DNA of 64,000 nt from Hymenobacter negativus. Its GTDB lineage: Bacteria; Bacteroidota; Bacteroidia; Cytophagales; Hymenobacteraceae. Shown here in pieces: positions 33,152-40,456 of this stretch. How positions within the stretch are numbered: the stretch's first letter is position 1; the number at the start of each line of letters is the position of its first letter. The translations under genes and the position numbers were made by a program. The stretch is from the NCBI RefSeq assembly GCF_016056375.1, contig NZ_JAEDAE010000006.1, forward strand, positions 224,843 to 288,842, written 5' to 3'. The notes beneath the pieces were generated by a model. It was not told the origin of the DNA. It ran no database searches and saw nothing but the letters and a program-made list of their open reading frames with translations.

Positions 33152-33694
33152 ATGACTTTTACCAAGCTGCTACTAGCAAGTGCACTCTTCAATTCAGGCA
33201 CTTTGAATACTTCAAGCTACATAGGAGTTAAATCAATTCAAGGGTTACAGCAGAGTGACGATAGGGCGCTACGAAACGCTTGGACTTTATTCGCAAAAGC
33301 TGTAATAGCTGGCGATATGAAGATGGTAAAACAGCTGTCCGCCAGTTGCGTGCTTTGCAACGAAAGTGAATATATTGAATCTGCAAGTAATGCTCCTTAC
33401 GTTAGCATAGACAGATTCATTGTTAAACTCAGCCCAAGAATCTTTGATACAAATACAAAAGCCAGATTGTTGAACTCGAAAAAGCTAGCGTTCAATTACG
33501 ACAATAATCAGAACAAACGCTTGTACAGGTATTCTTGTGTAGCTAGCATATCAGAATTCAAATCCGCAACCATTCCCGAAGTACTTGTAGAAACAGTTGA
33601 GGAGTCCAGTCGGTCCGGAGGGATGCAGAAAGCCTTTGCATTTATCAAAACGAAGAATGGCTACAAGTTTTGCGGCTACTCAACAATTCCGTAA
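33152..33694 (+). CDS. Hypothetical exported protein, AT-rich
   Basis: A 180-residue protein I do not recognise. The start at 33152 (MTFTKLLLASALFNSGTLN) gives a weak signal peptide; the frame is open eight codons earlier. The middle (ALRNAWTLFAKAVIAGDMKMVKQLSASCVLC) looks like a helical fold of the SnoaL/NTF2-like kind in which residues near a CxxC might matter, and the protein ends with FAFIKTKNGYKFCGYSTIP. The pattern of an early helix and a late beta strand would fit a small NTF2-like lipocalin-size domain, but this is speculative. Its base composition is clearly more AT-rich than GH92 before it, and it sits between the GH92 gene and a duplicated GH92 3' end. Confidence 0.7.
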   Translation: MTFTKLLLASALFNSGTLNTSSYIGVKSIQGLQQSDDRALRNAWTLFAKAVIAGDMKMVKQLSASCVLCNESEYIESASNAPYVSIDRFIVKLSPRIFDTNTKARLLNSKKLAFNYDNNQNKRLYRYSCVASISEFKSATIPEVLVETVEESSRSGGMQKAFAFIKTKNGYKFCGYSTIP

Positions 33695-33702
33695 TTCCAC
33701 TA

Positions 33703-33857
33703 GGCAGCGGCTGGCGCAGCCGTTTCTGGCGCAGCCGTTTCTGGCGCAGCCGTTTCTGGCGCAGCCGTTTCTGGCGCAGCCGTTTCTGGCGCAGCAAGAC
33801 GTGGCGAAGGTCGGGACGTTGGTGTTTGTGATGGGGGCGAAGCAGGCGCGGAAGTAG
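33703..33857 (+). pseudogene. Duplicated 3' end of the GH92 gene with an internal 15-bp expansion
   Basis: This segment repeats the end of the GH92 gene at 32973-33067. Both encode QRLA-(L/Q)-PFLAQQDV-(M/A)-K-x-GTLVFVMGA ... ARK followed by TAG. Here the PFLAQ codons have expanded into five perfect 15-bp units and there are several substitutions. There is no catalytic domain in front; the only open frame into it comes from an out-of-frame part of the preceding hypothetical gene. It is best read as a fragment of a second GH92 copy left after deletion or insertion. Confidence 0.8.
33721..33795 (+). repeat. 15-bp tandem repeat, five perfect units
   Basis: CGTTTCTGGCGCAGC repeated five times without interruption, in frame with LAQPF in the GH92-tail copy. 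The parent GH92 gene has a single unit. Confidence 0.95.
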
Positions 33858-33860
33858 CAG

Positions 33861-34796
33861 CTATTCAGCGTAGGCCTCTGGTGGCAGACTTTGAAAATCG
33901 TCTATTCGCCGCTTACGCAAGAACCGTCTATACTCTTTCGTGTAAAATTTACCATCATCCTTTGCTTCCGGGTAAATCAATGGTTCCGCAGGCACTTGCT
34001 CATCGGTTGGTGCAGGTACAGTGAGTGGTTTAATCGATGCCTCATCCAGTGTTTTTCCGTTTAGGTGCTCGCTGTAGGTACGCAGGATGATACCAGACAT
34101 GTCGTCTGGGCGATGTACTCCCAACCCCTCGAAATACTGCTGTAGCCTGGACCCGCCCCATAGCTGCCAACTGTTACGCATCCAAAGCCCAAGATTGAAG
34201 TGAAATTCTGCTAGGCCATATTCAGGGTCAGGATGCCTAAGCTTTTGTTTCAGTGTATCCGAAAGCATCTCATCAAGGCGCCTGAAACTGTCTTTTAGGT
34301 TTTGGGGGATATACACCCCATTTATAGAATCTGCTAGGATGTTGCGTTGCTTTCTACGCTCATCTACCTGTGTAACAGAATCTGCTTTAGCATTTATTCT
34401 ACTGGTTTCTTTAGCTAAATCGAACGGCTGATTATTAAGATGGCGTAGATATGACAGGTAAATCAGATGATTGCGCACCTGCCAATCTAAATACCCCCAA
34501 GTATGTTGCTTTGGATTCATATATCGGCTTAAGAAAGCCACGAACCTGCTACCCTCGCCATCCCACTCTCCAACAACGAATATCCCACTCACATTCGCTA
34601 GGTCGCTTTCATTTAGAGCCTTAAACTTAGCCCTTGCCTTTGCGGTAAGCGTTCTATCTAATTGCTCATTAGCCTCAGCTAAATTCTGAGGTATATAAAA
34701 CCTGTGCTTATTAAAAGCCACAGATTGCCCCAACGCTCCAAAAGCCTGCAGGAAGACGCAAAGACTCAAGACTATTCTTAGCATGTAACTACTCAT
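33861..34796 (-). CDS. DUF6794-like repeat protein, exported
   Basis: A 311-residue protein with a signal peptide (MLRIVLSLCVFLQAFGALGQ, possibly starting at Met5). It holds two related modules. The second (about 155-255) is the clearer: YIPQNLKDSFRRLDEMLSD, then FHFNLGLWMRNSWQLWGGS, RLQQYFEGLGVHRPDDMSGIILRTY, a pattern I associate with the DUF6794 family. The first (about 32-110) begins YIPQNLAEANEQLDRTLTAK and is more divergent, with GYLDWQVRNHLIYLSYL taking the place of the RNSW block. The function is unknown. The gene is AT-richer than its surroundings and reads towards the GH92-tail fragment. Confidence 0.75.
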   Translation of the reverse strand: MSSYMLRIVLSLCVFLQAFGALGQSVAFNKHRFYIPQNLAEANEQLDRTLTAKARAKFKALNESDLANVSGIFVVGEWDGEGSRFVAFLSRYMNPKQHTWGYLDWQVRNHLIYLSYLRHLNNQPFDLAKETSRINAKADSVTQVDERRKQRNILADSINGVYIPQNLKDSFRRLDEMLSDTLKQKLRHPDPEYGLAEFHFNLGLWMRNSWQLWGGSRLQQYFEGLGVHRPDDMSGIILRTYSEHLNGKTLDEASIKPLTVPAPTDEQVPAEPLIYPEAKDDGKFYTKEYRRFLRKRRIDDFQSLPPEAYAE

Positions 34797-34849
34797 TACG
34801 GTTTAATAGCTTGCGAACGCCAGAGTTGCATTACTACGATTCTAACAAC

Positions 34850-34872
34850 AAAAAACCGCCCGCTAGCGGGCG
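34850..34872 (-). terminator. Terminator-like palindrome in a divergent spacer
   Basis: The perfect palindrome CGCCCGCTAGCGGGCG (34857-34872) is preceded by A6, so it terminates minus-strand transcription. It lies between two genes that are transcribed away from each other, where a minus-strand terminator has no obvious client gene. Confidence 0.65.
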
Positions 34873-34930
34873 ACTTCATAACCCGACCGAAACTTACGCC
34901 GCGGCCAGTCTCTCCTTGCCGCCCCCGCTT

Positions 34931-36097
34931 ATGAATGCCTTTTGTGAACAGCTCGGCCTTGCCTATCCCATCATTCAGGCGCCGATGGCGGGCGTATCGA
35001 CGGTGGCGCTGGCGGCGGCCGTATCGGAGGCCGGGGCGCTGGGGTCGTTTGCCACTGGTGCCATTCCCGCCGCCGAAACGGTGGCGCAGCAACTGGCCGA
35101 ATTGCGGGCGGCCACCAGCCGGCCGGTCAACGTCAACGTGTTTTGCCACCAGCCCGCCCCGCCCAATCCGGCGCACGATGCCCAATGGCTGGCCTACCTG
35201 CAGCCTTTCTTTGCCGCGCTGCACAGCACCCCGCCGCCCAGCCTGGAAGAGCTTTACCCCAGCTTTTTGACCAACGACGCCTTACTGGCCGTACTGGTGC
35301 AGGACCGGCCCCGGGTGGTGAGCTTCCATTTCGGCCTGCCCACCACCGCCCAGTTGGCCGCGTTGCGCCAGGCTGGCTGCCTCCTGCTGGCCTGCGTGAC
35401 CTCCCCCGCCGAAGCCCGTGCCGCCGAAATTGCCGGTGTGGATATGCTGCTGGCCCAGGGCATAGAAGCCGGCGGGCACCGCGGCACCTTCAACCAGGAA
35501 ATTGAACCCGGCATTTCAGCCTTGGACCTGACTCGCTACCTAGTGCGGCACTCGCGTCTGCCCGTGGTGGCCGCGGGTGGCATTATGGACGGGGCCGATA
35601 TCGCGGCGGCCTTGCAGGCCGGAGCCGTGGCCGCCCAGCTTGGCACGGCCTTCGTGGCCTGCCCCGAATCCAGTGCCTCGGCGGCGTATCGGGAGGCACT
35701 GCTGCACCAACCGCCCCTGCTCACGGCCCTCACCGCCGTTATTTCAGGCCGACCGGCGCGGGGCCTGGTCAACCGCTTCGTGCGGGACGTAGACCAGCCC
35801 GGCAGGCCGCCCGTGGCCGCCTACTCGCGAGCGTATGCCGCTGGCAAAGCCCTGGTAGCCGCTGCCCAGCAAGCCAACGAGCCGGGCTTTGCCGTGCAAT
35901 GGGCGGGCACCGGTGCCGGCCGGGCGCGGGCCTTGCCAGCCGCCGAGTTGGTACGCACCCTGGCCACTGAGCTTCAGTTGGCCTTGACTAATCCCAACAC
36001 TTCCGGCCAATTATCAGAGCCCGGACCGATTAATCATAAACCGCCCGCTCCCCAACCGGAAGCGGGCGGTTTCATTTCCCGTACCCAAAGCGACTAA
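34931..36097 (+). CDS. Nitronate monooxygenase
   Basis: An FMN-dependent TIM-barrel enzyme that oxidises alkyl nitronates such as propionate-3-nitronate. Family features are PIIQAPMAGVSTVALAAAVSEAGALGS at the N-terminus, FHFGLP, LLLACVTSPAEARAAE, the active-site histidine region LAQGIEAGGHRG, and the FMN phosphate site VVAAGGIMDGADIAAALQAGA with VQLGTAF-type closing (AAQLGTAFVACPES). The first family-matching Met is at 34931; the open frame reaches 34811. The 388-residue protein ends with about 25 residues encoded across its own terminator hairpin (36038-36072), an unusual arrangement suggesting a lost stop codon. It has no signal peptide. Confidence 0.92.
   Translation: MNAFCEQLGLAYPIIQAPMAGVSTVALAAAVSEAGALGSFATGAIPAAETVAQQLAELRAATSRPVNVNVFCHQPAPPNPAHDAQWLAYLQPFFAALHSTPPPSLEELYPSFLTNDALLAVLVQDRPRVVSFHFGLPTTAQLAALRQAGCLLLACVTSPAEARAAEIAGVDMLLAQGIEAGGHRGTFNQEIEPGISALDLTRYLVRHSRLPVVAAGGIMDGADIAAALQAGAVAAQLGTAFVACPESSASAAYREALLHQPPLLTALTAVISGRPARGLVNRFVRDVDQPGRPPVAAYSRAYAAGKALVAAAQQANEPGFAVQWAGTGAGRARALPAAELVRTLATELQLALTNPNTSGQLSEPGPINHKPPAPQPEAGGFISRTQSD
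36038..36072 (+). terminator. Hairpin inside the 3' coding end of nitronate monooxygenase
   Basis: Perfect 12-bp arms AAACCGCCCGCT / AGCGGGCGGTTT, loop of 11, followed by CATTTCCC. It lies before the TAA at 36095. The CCGCCCGCT core is shared with the palindrome at 34850. Confidence 0.7.
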
Positions 36098-36233
36098 AGC
36101 CGCGGCATTGCCTGGTTTTCAGACTGCGCTTTTCAGAACATTTCAGAATGGCACACACCATCCTAATAGTAGCCTTACTACCAAGCCCGGCAATTGCCAA
36201 TATTAATTAATTGACTAATTGCTATAAGAAAAA

Positions 36234-36332
36234 ATGAAAGCAGTATTCTTTAAAACTTTTGCAGTGATAGTAATTATCACATCAATCCAATGTGCTGAAT
36301 TATGTAGTATGTTAGCCCGCCCATATAACTAA
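36234..36332 (+). CDS. Possible 32-residue membrane peptide
   Basis: ATG at 36234 to TAA at 36330-36332, preceded by the A-rich AAGAAAAA typical of ribosome binding in this phylum. The product starts MKAVFFKTFAVIVIITSIQC, one hydrophobic segment after two lysines, and then ELCSMLARPYN. The region is AT-rich. It could be a real small protein or chance; nothing else is seen in 36098-36353. Confidence 0.3.
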   Translation: MKAVFFKTFAVIVIITSIQCAELCSMLARPYN

Positions 36333-36353
36333 GTTTATTAACGCCGCCACCCA

Positions 36354-37187
36354 ATGAGTCCATCTAATACCTCTATTCTCGAACGCAGCAACGTTACCAT
36401 TTCCGGCGCTTCCGGCCCTGGCACCCGAGCCATCGTGTTTCTACATGGCCTCGGTGGCGACCAGCACGACTGGCGCCTCGTAGCCCCCGCTTTTGAGGAC
36501 CAGTACCAGGTTATCCTGCTCGACCTGATTGGGGCCGGACGGTCCGACCTCAATGCCTACCAGCCCGCTACGACTCACAGCACCTTAGAGGGCCATGCCA
36601 ATGACCTGCTAGGTGTGCTCAGCGCCCTGGCCCTGCACGATGTGGTGTTTGTGGGCCATTCGGTGGCTGCCATGATTGGCGTAATTGCCGCCGTGCGCCA
36701 ACCCCAGCGCTTTTCCAAAATGGTGCTCATTGCGCCCTCGCCCCGCTTCATTAACGAGGCGGGCTACGCCGGCGGCTTCGAGCAGAAGGATATCAACGAG
36801 CTGCTGGCGGCCATGGAGGCCGACTACCACGGCTGGTCGCACGGCATCTCGCCGGTGATGATGGGCCAGCAAGACAACCCCGAGCTGGTGCTGGAACTCA
36901 CCAACAGCTTTGTGCGCACCAACCCCGAAATTGCCAAGCATTTCGCCCGCGTCACCTTTTTCTCCGACACCCGCGCCGAGCTGGGTTTCCTCACCATTCC
37001 CACGCTCATCATCCAGTCGGCCCACGACGTCATTGCGCCGCTGGCCGTGGGCCACTACATCAACGAGCAGCTGGCCGACAGCCGCATGGTCGTTATCGAA
37101 ACCAACGGCCACCTCCCCCACCTTAGCGCCCCACAGCAAACGCTCTCTGCCATGGACCACTTCCTGCACCACGAAACGGTGATATAG
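36354..37187 (+). CDS. Alpha/beta hydrolase, RsbQ/KAI2-like
   Basis: A 277-residue cytoplasmic hydrolase. The pattern along the whole length follows Bacillus RsbQ and the plant KAI2/DAD2 receptors: VFLHGLGGDQHDWRLVAPAFE, ILLDLIGAGRSDLNAY, nucleophile Ser103 in VFVGHSVAAMIG, IAPSPRFINEAGYAGGFE, ANPEIAKHFARVTFFSD-type lid end, Asp225 in SAHDVIAP and His253 in NGHLPHLS. The triad is complete. In Bacillus RsbQ works with the PAS-PP2C phosphatase RsbP; no such partner lies here. It may turn over a small butenolide or other hydrophobic molecule. The gene stands alone. Confidence 0.87.
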   Translation: MSPSNTSILERSNVTISGASGPGTRAIVFLHGLGGDQHDWRLVAPAFEDQYQVILLDLIGAGRSDLNAYQPATTHSTLEGHANDLLGVLSALALHDVVFVGHSVAAMIGVIAAVRQPQRFSKMVLIAPSPRFINEAGYAGGFEQKDINELLAAMEADYHGWSHGISPVMMGQQDNPELVLELTNSFVRTNPEIAKHFARVTFFSDTRAELGFLTIPTLIIQSAHDVIAPLAVGHYINEQLADSRMVVIETNGHLPHLSAPQQTLSAMDHFLHHETVI

Positions 37188-37217
37188 GGAAGCGGGAGCG
37201 GGTTGTTTTTCCCGTTT

Positions 37218-37312
37218 GTCATGCTGAACGCAGTGAAGCACCTTATCACGTTGGAACGAATTGTTCAGGCGTGATAAGGTGCTTCACTGCGTGTACGCCA
37301 GATGAGCATGAC
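37218..37312. repeat. Dispersed inverted repeat, family B, copy 2
   Basis: Arms GTCATGCTGAACGCAGTGAAGC... and the complementary ...GCTTCACTGCGT, with CCTTATCACG / CGTGATAAGG nearest the loop and GAGCATGAC at the right end. A short unpaired insert (GTACGCCA) lies in the right arm. It occupies the whole spacer between two convergent genes. Confidence 0.8.
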
Positions 37313-37337
37313 AACTTTCTCTTGTTTGCTCTTCTTA

Positions 37338-40211
37338 TCACAGCCGAATGCTGAAGGCCAGCGGCTCCACCGTCCAGGTCCCTACCGCGCCCCGGTACAC
37401 CGCCCGCACACCCGCCTCGATGGGCGTGCGCAGCCGCAGAACGTTGAAGAGCACCAGCAAATCGGCCCCCACATTGCGGTAGTTGAGTTGCGCGGCCGTG
37501 CCCCGGACATCATTGCCCTGCGCAAAATCGCCGAACACGGTGGCCCGCAGGCGCTGCACGTACAACAGGCGGCCCAGCTCCCAGTGCGTGTAGCCCAGCG
37601 GCAGGAAATAGTCCACGCTGCTCACCCCGAGGCGGTCGAAGCTGGTATAGCCCTCGCCGCGGGGGAATGATACGGCGGGCGCAAACTGGTACTGCATCTG
37701 GTCCTGCCACTGGTAACCGGCCCGCACCCGGATGGCGTGGTGCCGCCAAAGTCCCGGCAGAAACACGCTGCCTTGCGCTCCCAATTGCCGCGCCTCCAGC
37801 CCGGTGCCAAATGGCGTGGTACGCCACGTGCCCAGAAAGGTGTAGCCCAGCGTGGGCGCGATGCCCCGCGCCGGGGCCTTGCGCTGCTTCACATAGCTGA
37901 GGGTGGTTTGCAGGGCATTGAGGGGCGCATTGGGGCTGACTTCGGAGAGCTTGCGGGCGGGCAGGTCGTAGCCATACACCTGCTCGTGCAGGAAATAGGT
38001 ACCCAGCGACAGGGCCTCCAGGAACTTGGAATGCGTGAGGTTGAGCGGCAGCCGCAGCCCGGCCGTGAGGCGGGCGTACTGCCACTGGTCGCGGTAGACA
38101 GCGCCCCGGTAGAGGATGGCCGCATCGCGCCCGCCATACGTCACGTCGGCATCCAGCACCGGAAAGCGGCCCTGGTAACTCAGTGCGCCGGTCACGTTGA
38201 AGGTGCGCTCTACCTGGTCGTAGCCCAGCCCGGCGAAGGCCTGCGTGGTATTCAGCAAGTCCTGCGAGCGCAGGCCCACGCTCACGGTGTTGCCGCTCGG
38301 GCTCTGCACCACGCCGTAGCTGAACAGGTTGAAGGCATGCGCCAGCGGCCGGTACCGCCGCACCCCGTAGCGCGGGGCCGCCGAATCGGGCCGCGCGGCC
38401 AGCAGGCGCGGCACCAGTTTGCCGGCCGGCTCCTGCGCCGTGAGGGCCGCCGCGTAGGGCCCCGGAATATCGGCGGTGGCGGTGGGCACGGGTACCCAGG
38501 CCGTGGTATCGAGCGGCATTTCGACCACCCGCGCCCCGGTGGCCCGGTAGTCGTGGAAGGCCAGCGTGCGCCCATCGGGCGACACGGCCGCCTGGTACGC
38601 GCCAAAAGGCCGGTTCGTGACGCGGTAGGTTTGGCCGGTGCGGGTACTCACAGCGTAAATGTTGTCGATGCCCGACTGGGCCGAGTTGTAGAGCACAAAA
38701 TCGCGCCAGGGCTGCGGATTGGCCAAGTTGAGGTTGGCCACGGGCAGCAGGGCTTTTGACGTGCCGACACTTGGGTCGAGCACGGTAATGGTTTTGCCGG
38801 CGGGGCTCAGCGTCACGGCCACCAGGCGGCGGCCGTCGGGGTGCCAGCGGGGCTGAATATATAAGTCGTTGGCGGGGTTGGGCAGCGCCTGGATTTCGGC
38901 CCCGGTCTGCGCATCCAGCATAACGAGCGTGTGGTGATAGTCGGCCCCCTCTCGCACCGCCACCAGCCGCAACCCATCGGGCGAAAGCGCCGCTGCCGAG
39001 TAGCGCTGACCCTTACCGATGCGCGTGAGCCGGCCGGTTTTCACATCCAGCATCTTCAGTTCGGAGGCGATGCGCTGGCCCCAGCGAGCATTTTGCTGAA
39101 ACTCGGGCCACACGGCCCGCCCGCCACTTGCCGACAGCATTTCGGGAATATTCAGCTGGCCCGGTGTGAATACGGTTTGTTCGGCTCCGTGCCGGCTCAG
39201 CAGCACAAAGCGCGGAATGATGGCGAGGCCGGTTTTCAGGGCCAGCACCGTGCTGTCGTTCACGTACTGCGGGTACTGGTATTGGGTGAAAATCTTCCCA
39301 ACCCCAGTCTGCTTCAGCTCCCGCACCGCCGTGGTGGTGGGCTGCTCCCGCTGCTGCACCCACCACAGCGAGTCGACTTCGGCCATGCTGCGCTCGTATA
39401 CCTGCTCTACCCGCAGGCCCGTGGTGCGCCGGATGCCGTTGGAAAAGGAGAATGGGTAAAACGGAAACCGGTAATACTTATCCAGCACTTTGGCCCACAC
39501 ATCGGGGCCGTAGTGGGTTTTCAGGTACGACGTCATGAAGTAGCCCAGCACGTACCAGTCGGGCACATTGTCCACCAGCGAGCCGTTCACGGCCTTTTGG
39601 TAGCTGTAGTTGAAGCCGCTGTGCAGGTTGGCGCGCAGGCCTACGTTAAAGTTGGGAATGCGTCCGCGTCCGCTGCGCGTCAGGGCCGTTTCGGTGCCCA
39701 CGGCGTCGCCCTCAAAAAACCACTGCGGCACGCCCACCGCCGCAATGCCCAGCGCCCCATCGCCAAACAGCGGCCCCAGCACGCGCCCCACGCCCTGCCG
39801 GGCCTTCTCAAACTGCCCCACGTGCCGGAACTCGTGCACCACCAGCCCATCGAGCCAATCCACGGTGCCCAGCCCGAAGCCCTGCTGCGGCGTGGTAAAA
39901 AACTCGGCGTGCCGCGGCAAAAACGTCACGAAGCCGTTGCTGACGGTGGTCTGGTTCTGCATCACCACCGCAATGGGGCGCGGGTTCACGCCTAGCGTGG
40001 CCACATCGGGCCCGTGCAGCTGCTCCAGCCGGGCCGCCGTGCGCTGCGCCGCCGAGTCAATCCCGCCCGCGTAGAGCACCCGAAAATGCGGCGTGCGCAC
40101 CTCGCGCCAGCGCAATTCGGGTGGGTTTTGGGGAAGCACGGGCAGGCTTTGGGCGCGGGCCGGCGCGGCGAAAAACAGGCTCAGCAGCCCCGGCAGCAAC
40201 AAACGACGCAT
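37338..40211 (-). CDS. HExxH peptidase-like / TolB-type propeller / outer-membrane barrel protein
   Basis: A 957-residue exported protein. The start complementary to 40209-40211 gives a clean signal peptide (MRRLLLPGLLSLFFAAPARAQ); 40 more upstream codons are open but ignored. Residues about 35-300 look like a gluzincin peptidase of the MA-like fold: FRVLYAGG, VDWLDGLVVHEFRHVGQF (zinc motif HEFRH near 125) and the downstream third ligand pattern PQWFFEGDAVGTE. Residues about 310-600 contain WD40/TolB-type blades (YSAAALSPDGLRLVAV, QPRWHPDGRRLVAV, YQAAVSPDGRTLAFHD). The last 300 or so residues alternate as barrel strands and end VEPLAFSIRL. It would anchor a periplasmic or surface protease in the outer membrane. 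The substrate is unknown. Confidence 0.83.
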   Translation of the reverse strand: MRRLLLPGLLSLFFAAPARAQSLPVLPQNPPELRWREVRTPHFRVLYAGGIDSAAQRTAARLEQLHGPDVATLGVNPRPIAVVMQNQTTVSNGFVTFLPRHAEFFTTPQQGFGLGTVDWLDGLVVHEFRHVGQFEKARQGVGRVLGPLFGDGALGIAAVGVPQWFFEGDAVGTETALTRSGRGRIPNFNVGLRANLHSGFNYSYQKAVNGSLVDNVPDWYVLGYFMTSYLKTHYGPDVWAKVLDKYYRFPFYPFSFSNGIRRTTGLRVEQVYERSMAEVDSLWWVQQREQPTTTAVRELKQTGVGKIFTQYQYPQYVNDSTVLALKTGLAIIPRFVLLSRHGAEQTVFTPGQLNIPEMLSASGGRAVWPEFQQNARWGQRIASELKMLDVKTGRLTRIGKGQRYSAAALSPDGLRLVAVREGADYHHTLVMLDAQTGAEIQALPNPANDLYIQPRWHPDGRRLVAVTLSPAGKTITVLDPSVGTSKALLPVANLNLANPQPWRDFVLYNSAQSGIDNIYAVSTRTGQTYRVTNRPFGAYQAAVSPDGRTLAFHDYRATGARVVEMPLDTTAWVPVPTATADIPGPYAAALTAQEPAGKLVPRLLAARPDSAAPRYGVRRYRPLAHAFNLFSYGVVQSPSGNTVSVGLRSQDLLNTTQAFAGLGYDQVERTFNVTGALSYQGRFPVLDADVTYGGRDAAILYRGAVYRDQWQYARLTAGLRLPLNLTHSKFLEALSLGTYFLHEQVYGYDLPARKLSEVSPNAPLNALQTTLSYVKQRKAPARGIAPTLGYTFLGTWRTTPFGTGLEARQLGAQGSVFLPGLWRHHAIRVRAGYQWQDQMQYQFAPAVSFPRGEGYTSFDRLGVSSVDYFLPLGYTHWELGRLLYVQRLRATVFGDFAQGNDVRGTAAQLNYRNVGADLLVLFNVLRLRTPIEAGVRAVYRGAVGTWTVEPLAFSIRL

Positions 40212-40382
40212 AGAATGATGGGGATTCGGGAAACGAGGCCTAAAGAACGTCATGCCAGGCCGTCGCCACCGCATCGGCCTTGGCCAACCCATCAAAATCA
40301 GTAGTTTAACTACCTTGCATCTCTCGGTCACCCAACCTGTTTGAACTTTTGGGCACGGGAATCGTTAGGCTAAAAAAAAATC

Positions 40383-40411
40383 AATGTATCGACATCAAAT
40401 GTAGCAACATT
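40383..40411 (+). promoter_or_regulatory. Two palindromic operator-like sites upstream of yceI
   Basis: AATGT-ATCG-ACATC (40383-40396) and AATGT-AGCA-ACATT (40398-40411) are inverted repeats with 4-bp spacers and centres 15 bp apart. They lie where a -33 element would be, just upstream of the -7 box at 40415. A dimeric helix-turn-helix repressor such as a MarR family protein would fit. Confidence 0.6.
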
Positions 40412-40414
40412 GAT

Positions 40415-40422
40415 TATCTTTG
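40415..40422 (+). promoter_or_regulatory. -7 box of the yceI promoter
   Basis: TATCTTTG, a perfect TAnnTTTG element, 34 bp before the yceI start codon. Confidence 0.7.
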
Positions 40423-40456
40423 TAATCTCAATTCACCTTTTCAACCCCCAAACGCC

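Noticed and set aside
33721..33795. CRISPR array
   Set aside because: The 15-bp units are directly adjacent without spacers and continue a coding sequence, so this is a tandem repeat.
33068..34850. Insertion sequence or genomic island with integrase
   Set aside because: The block is AT-richer and flanked by a duplicated GH92 tail, but contains no transposase, integrase or clear terminal repeats.
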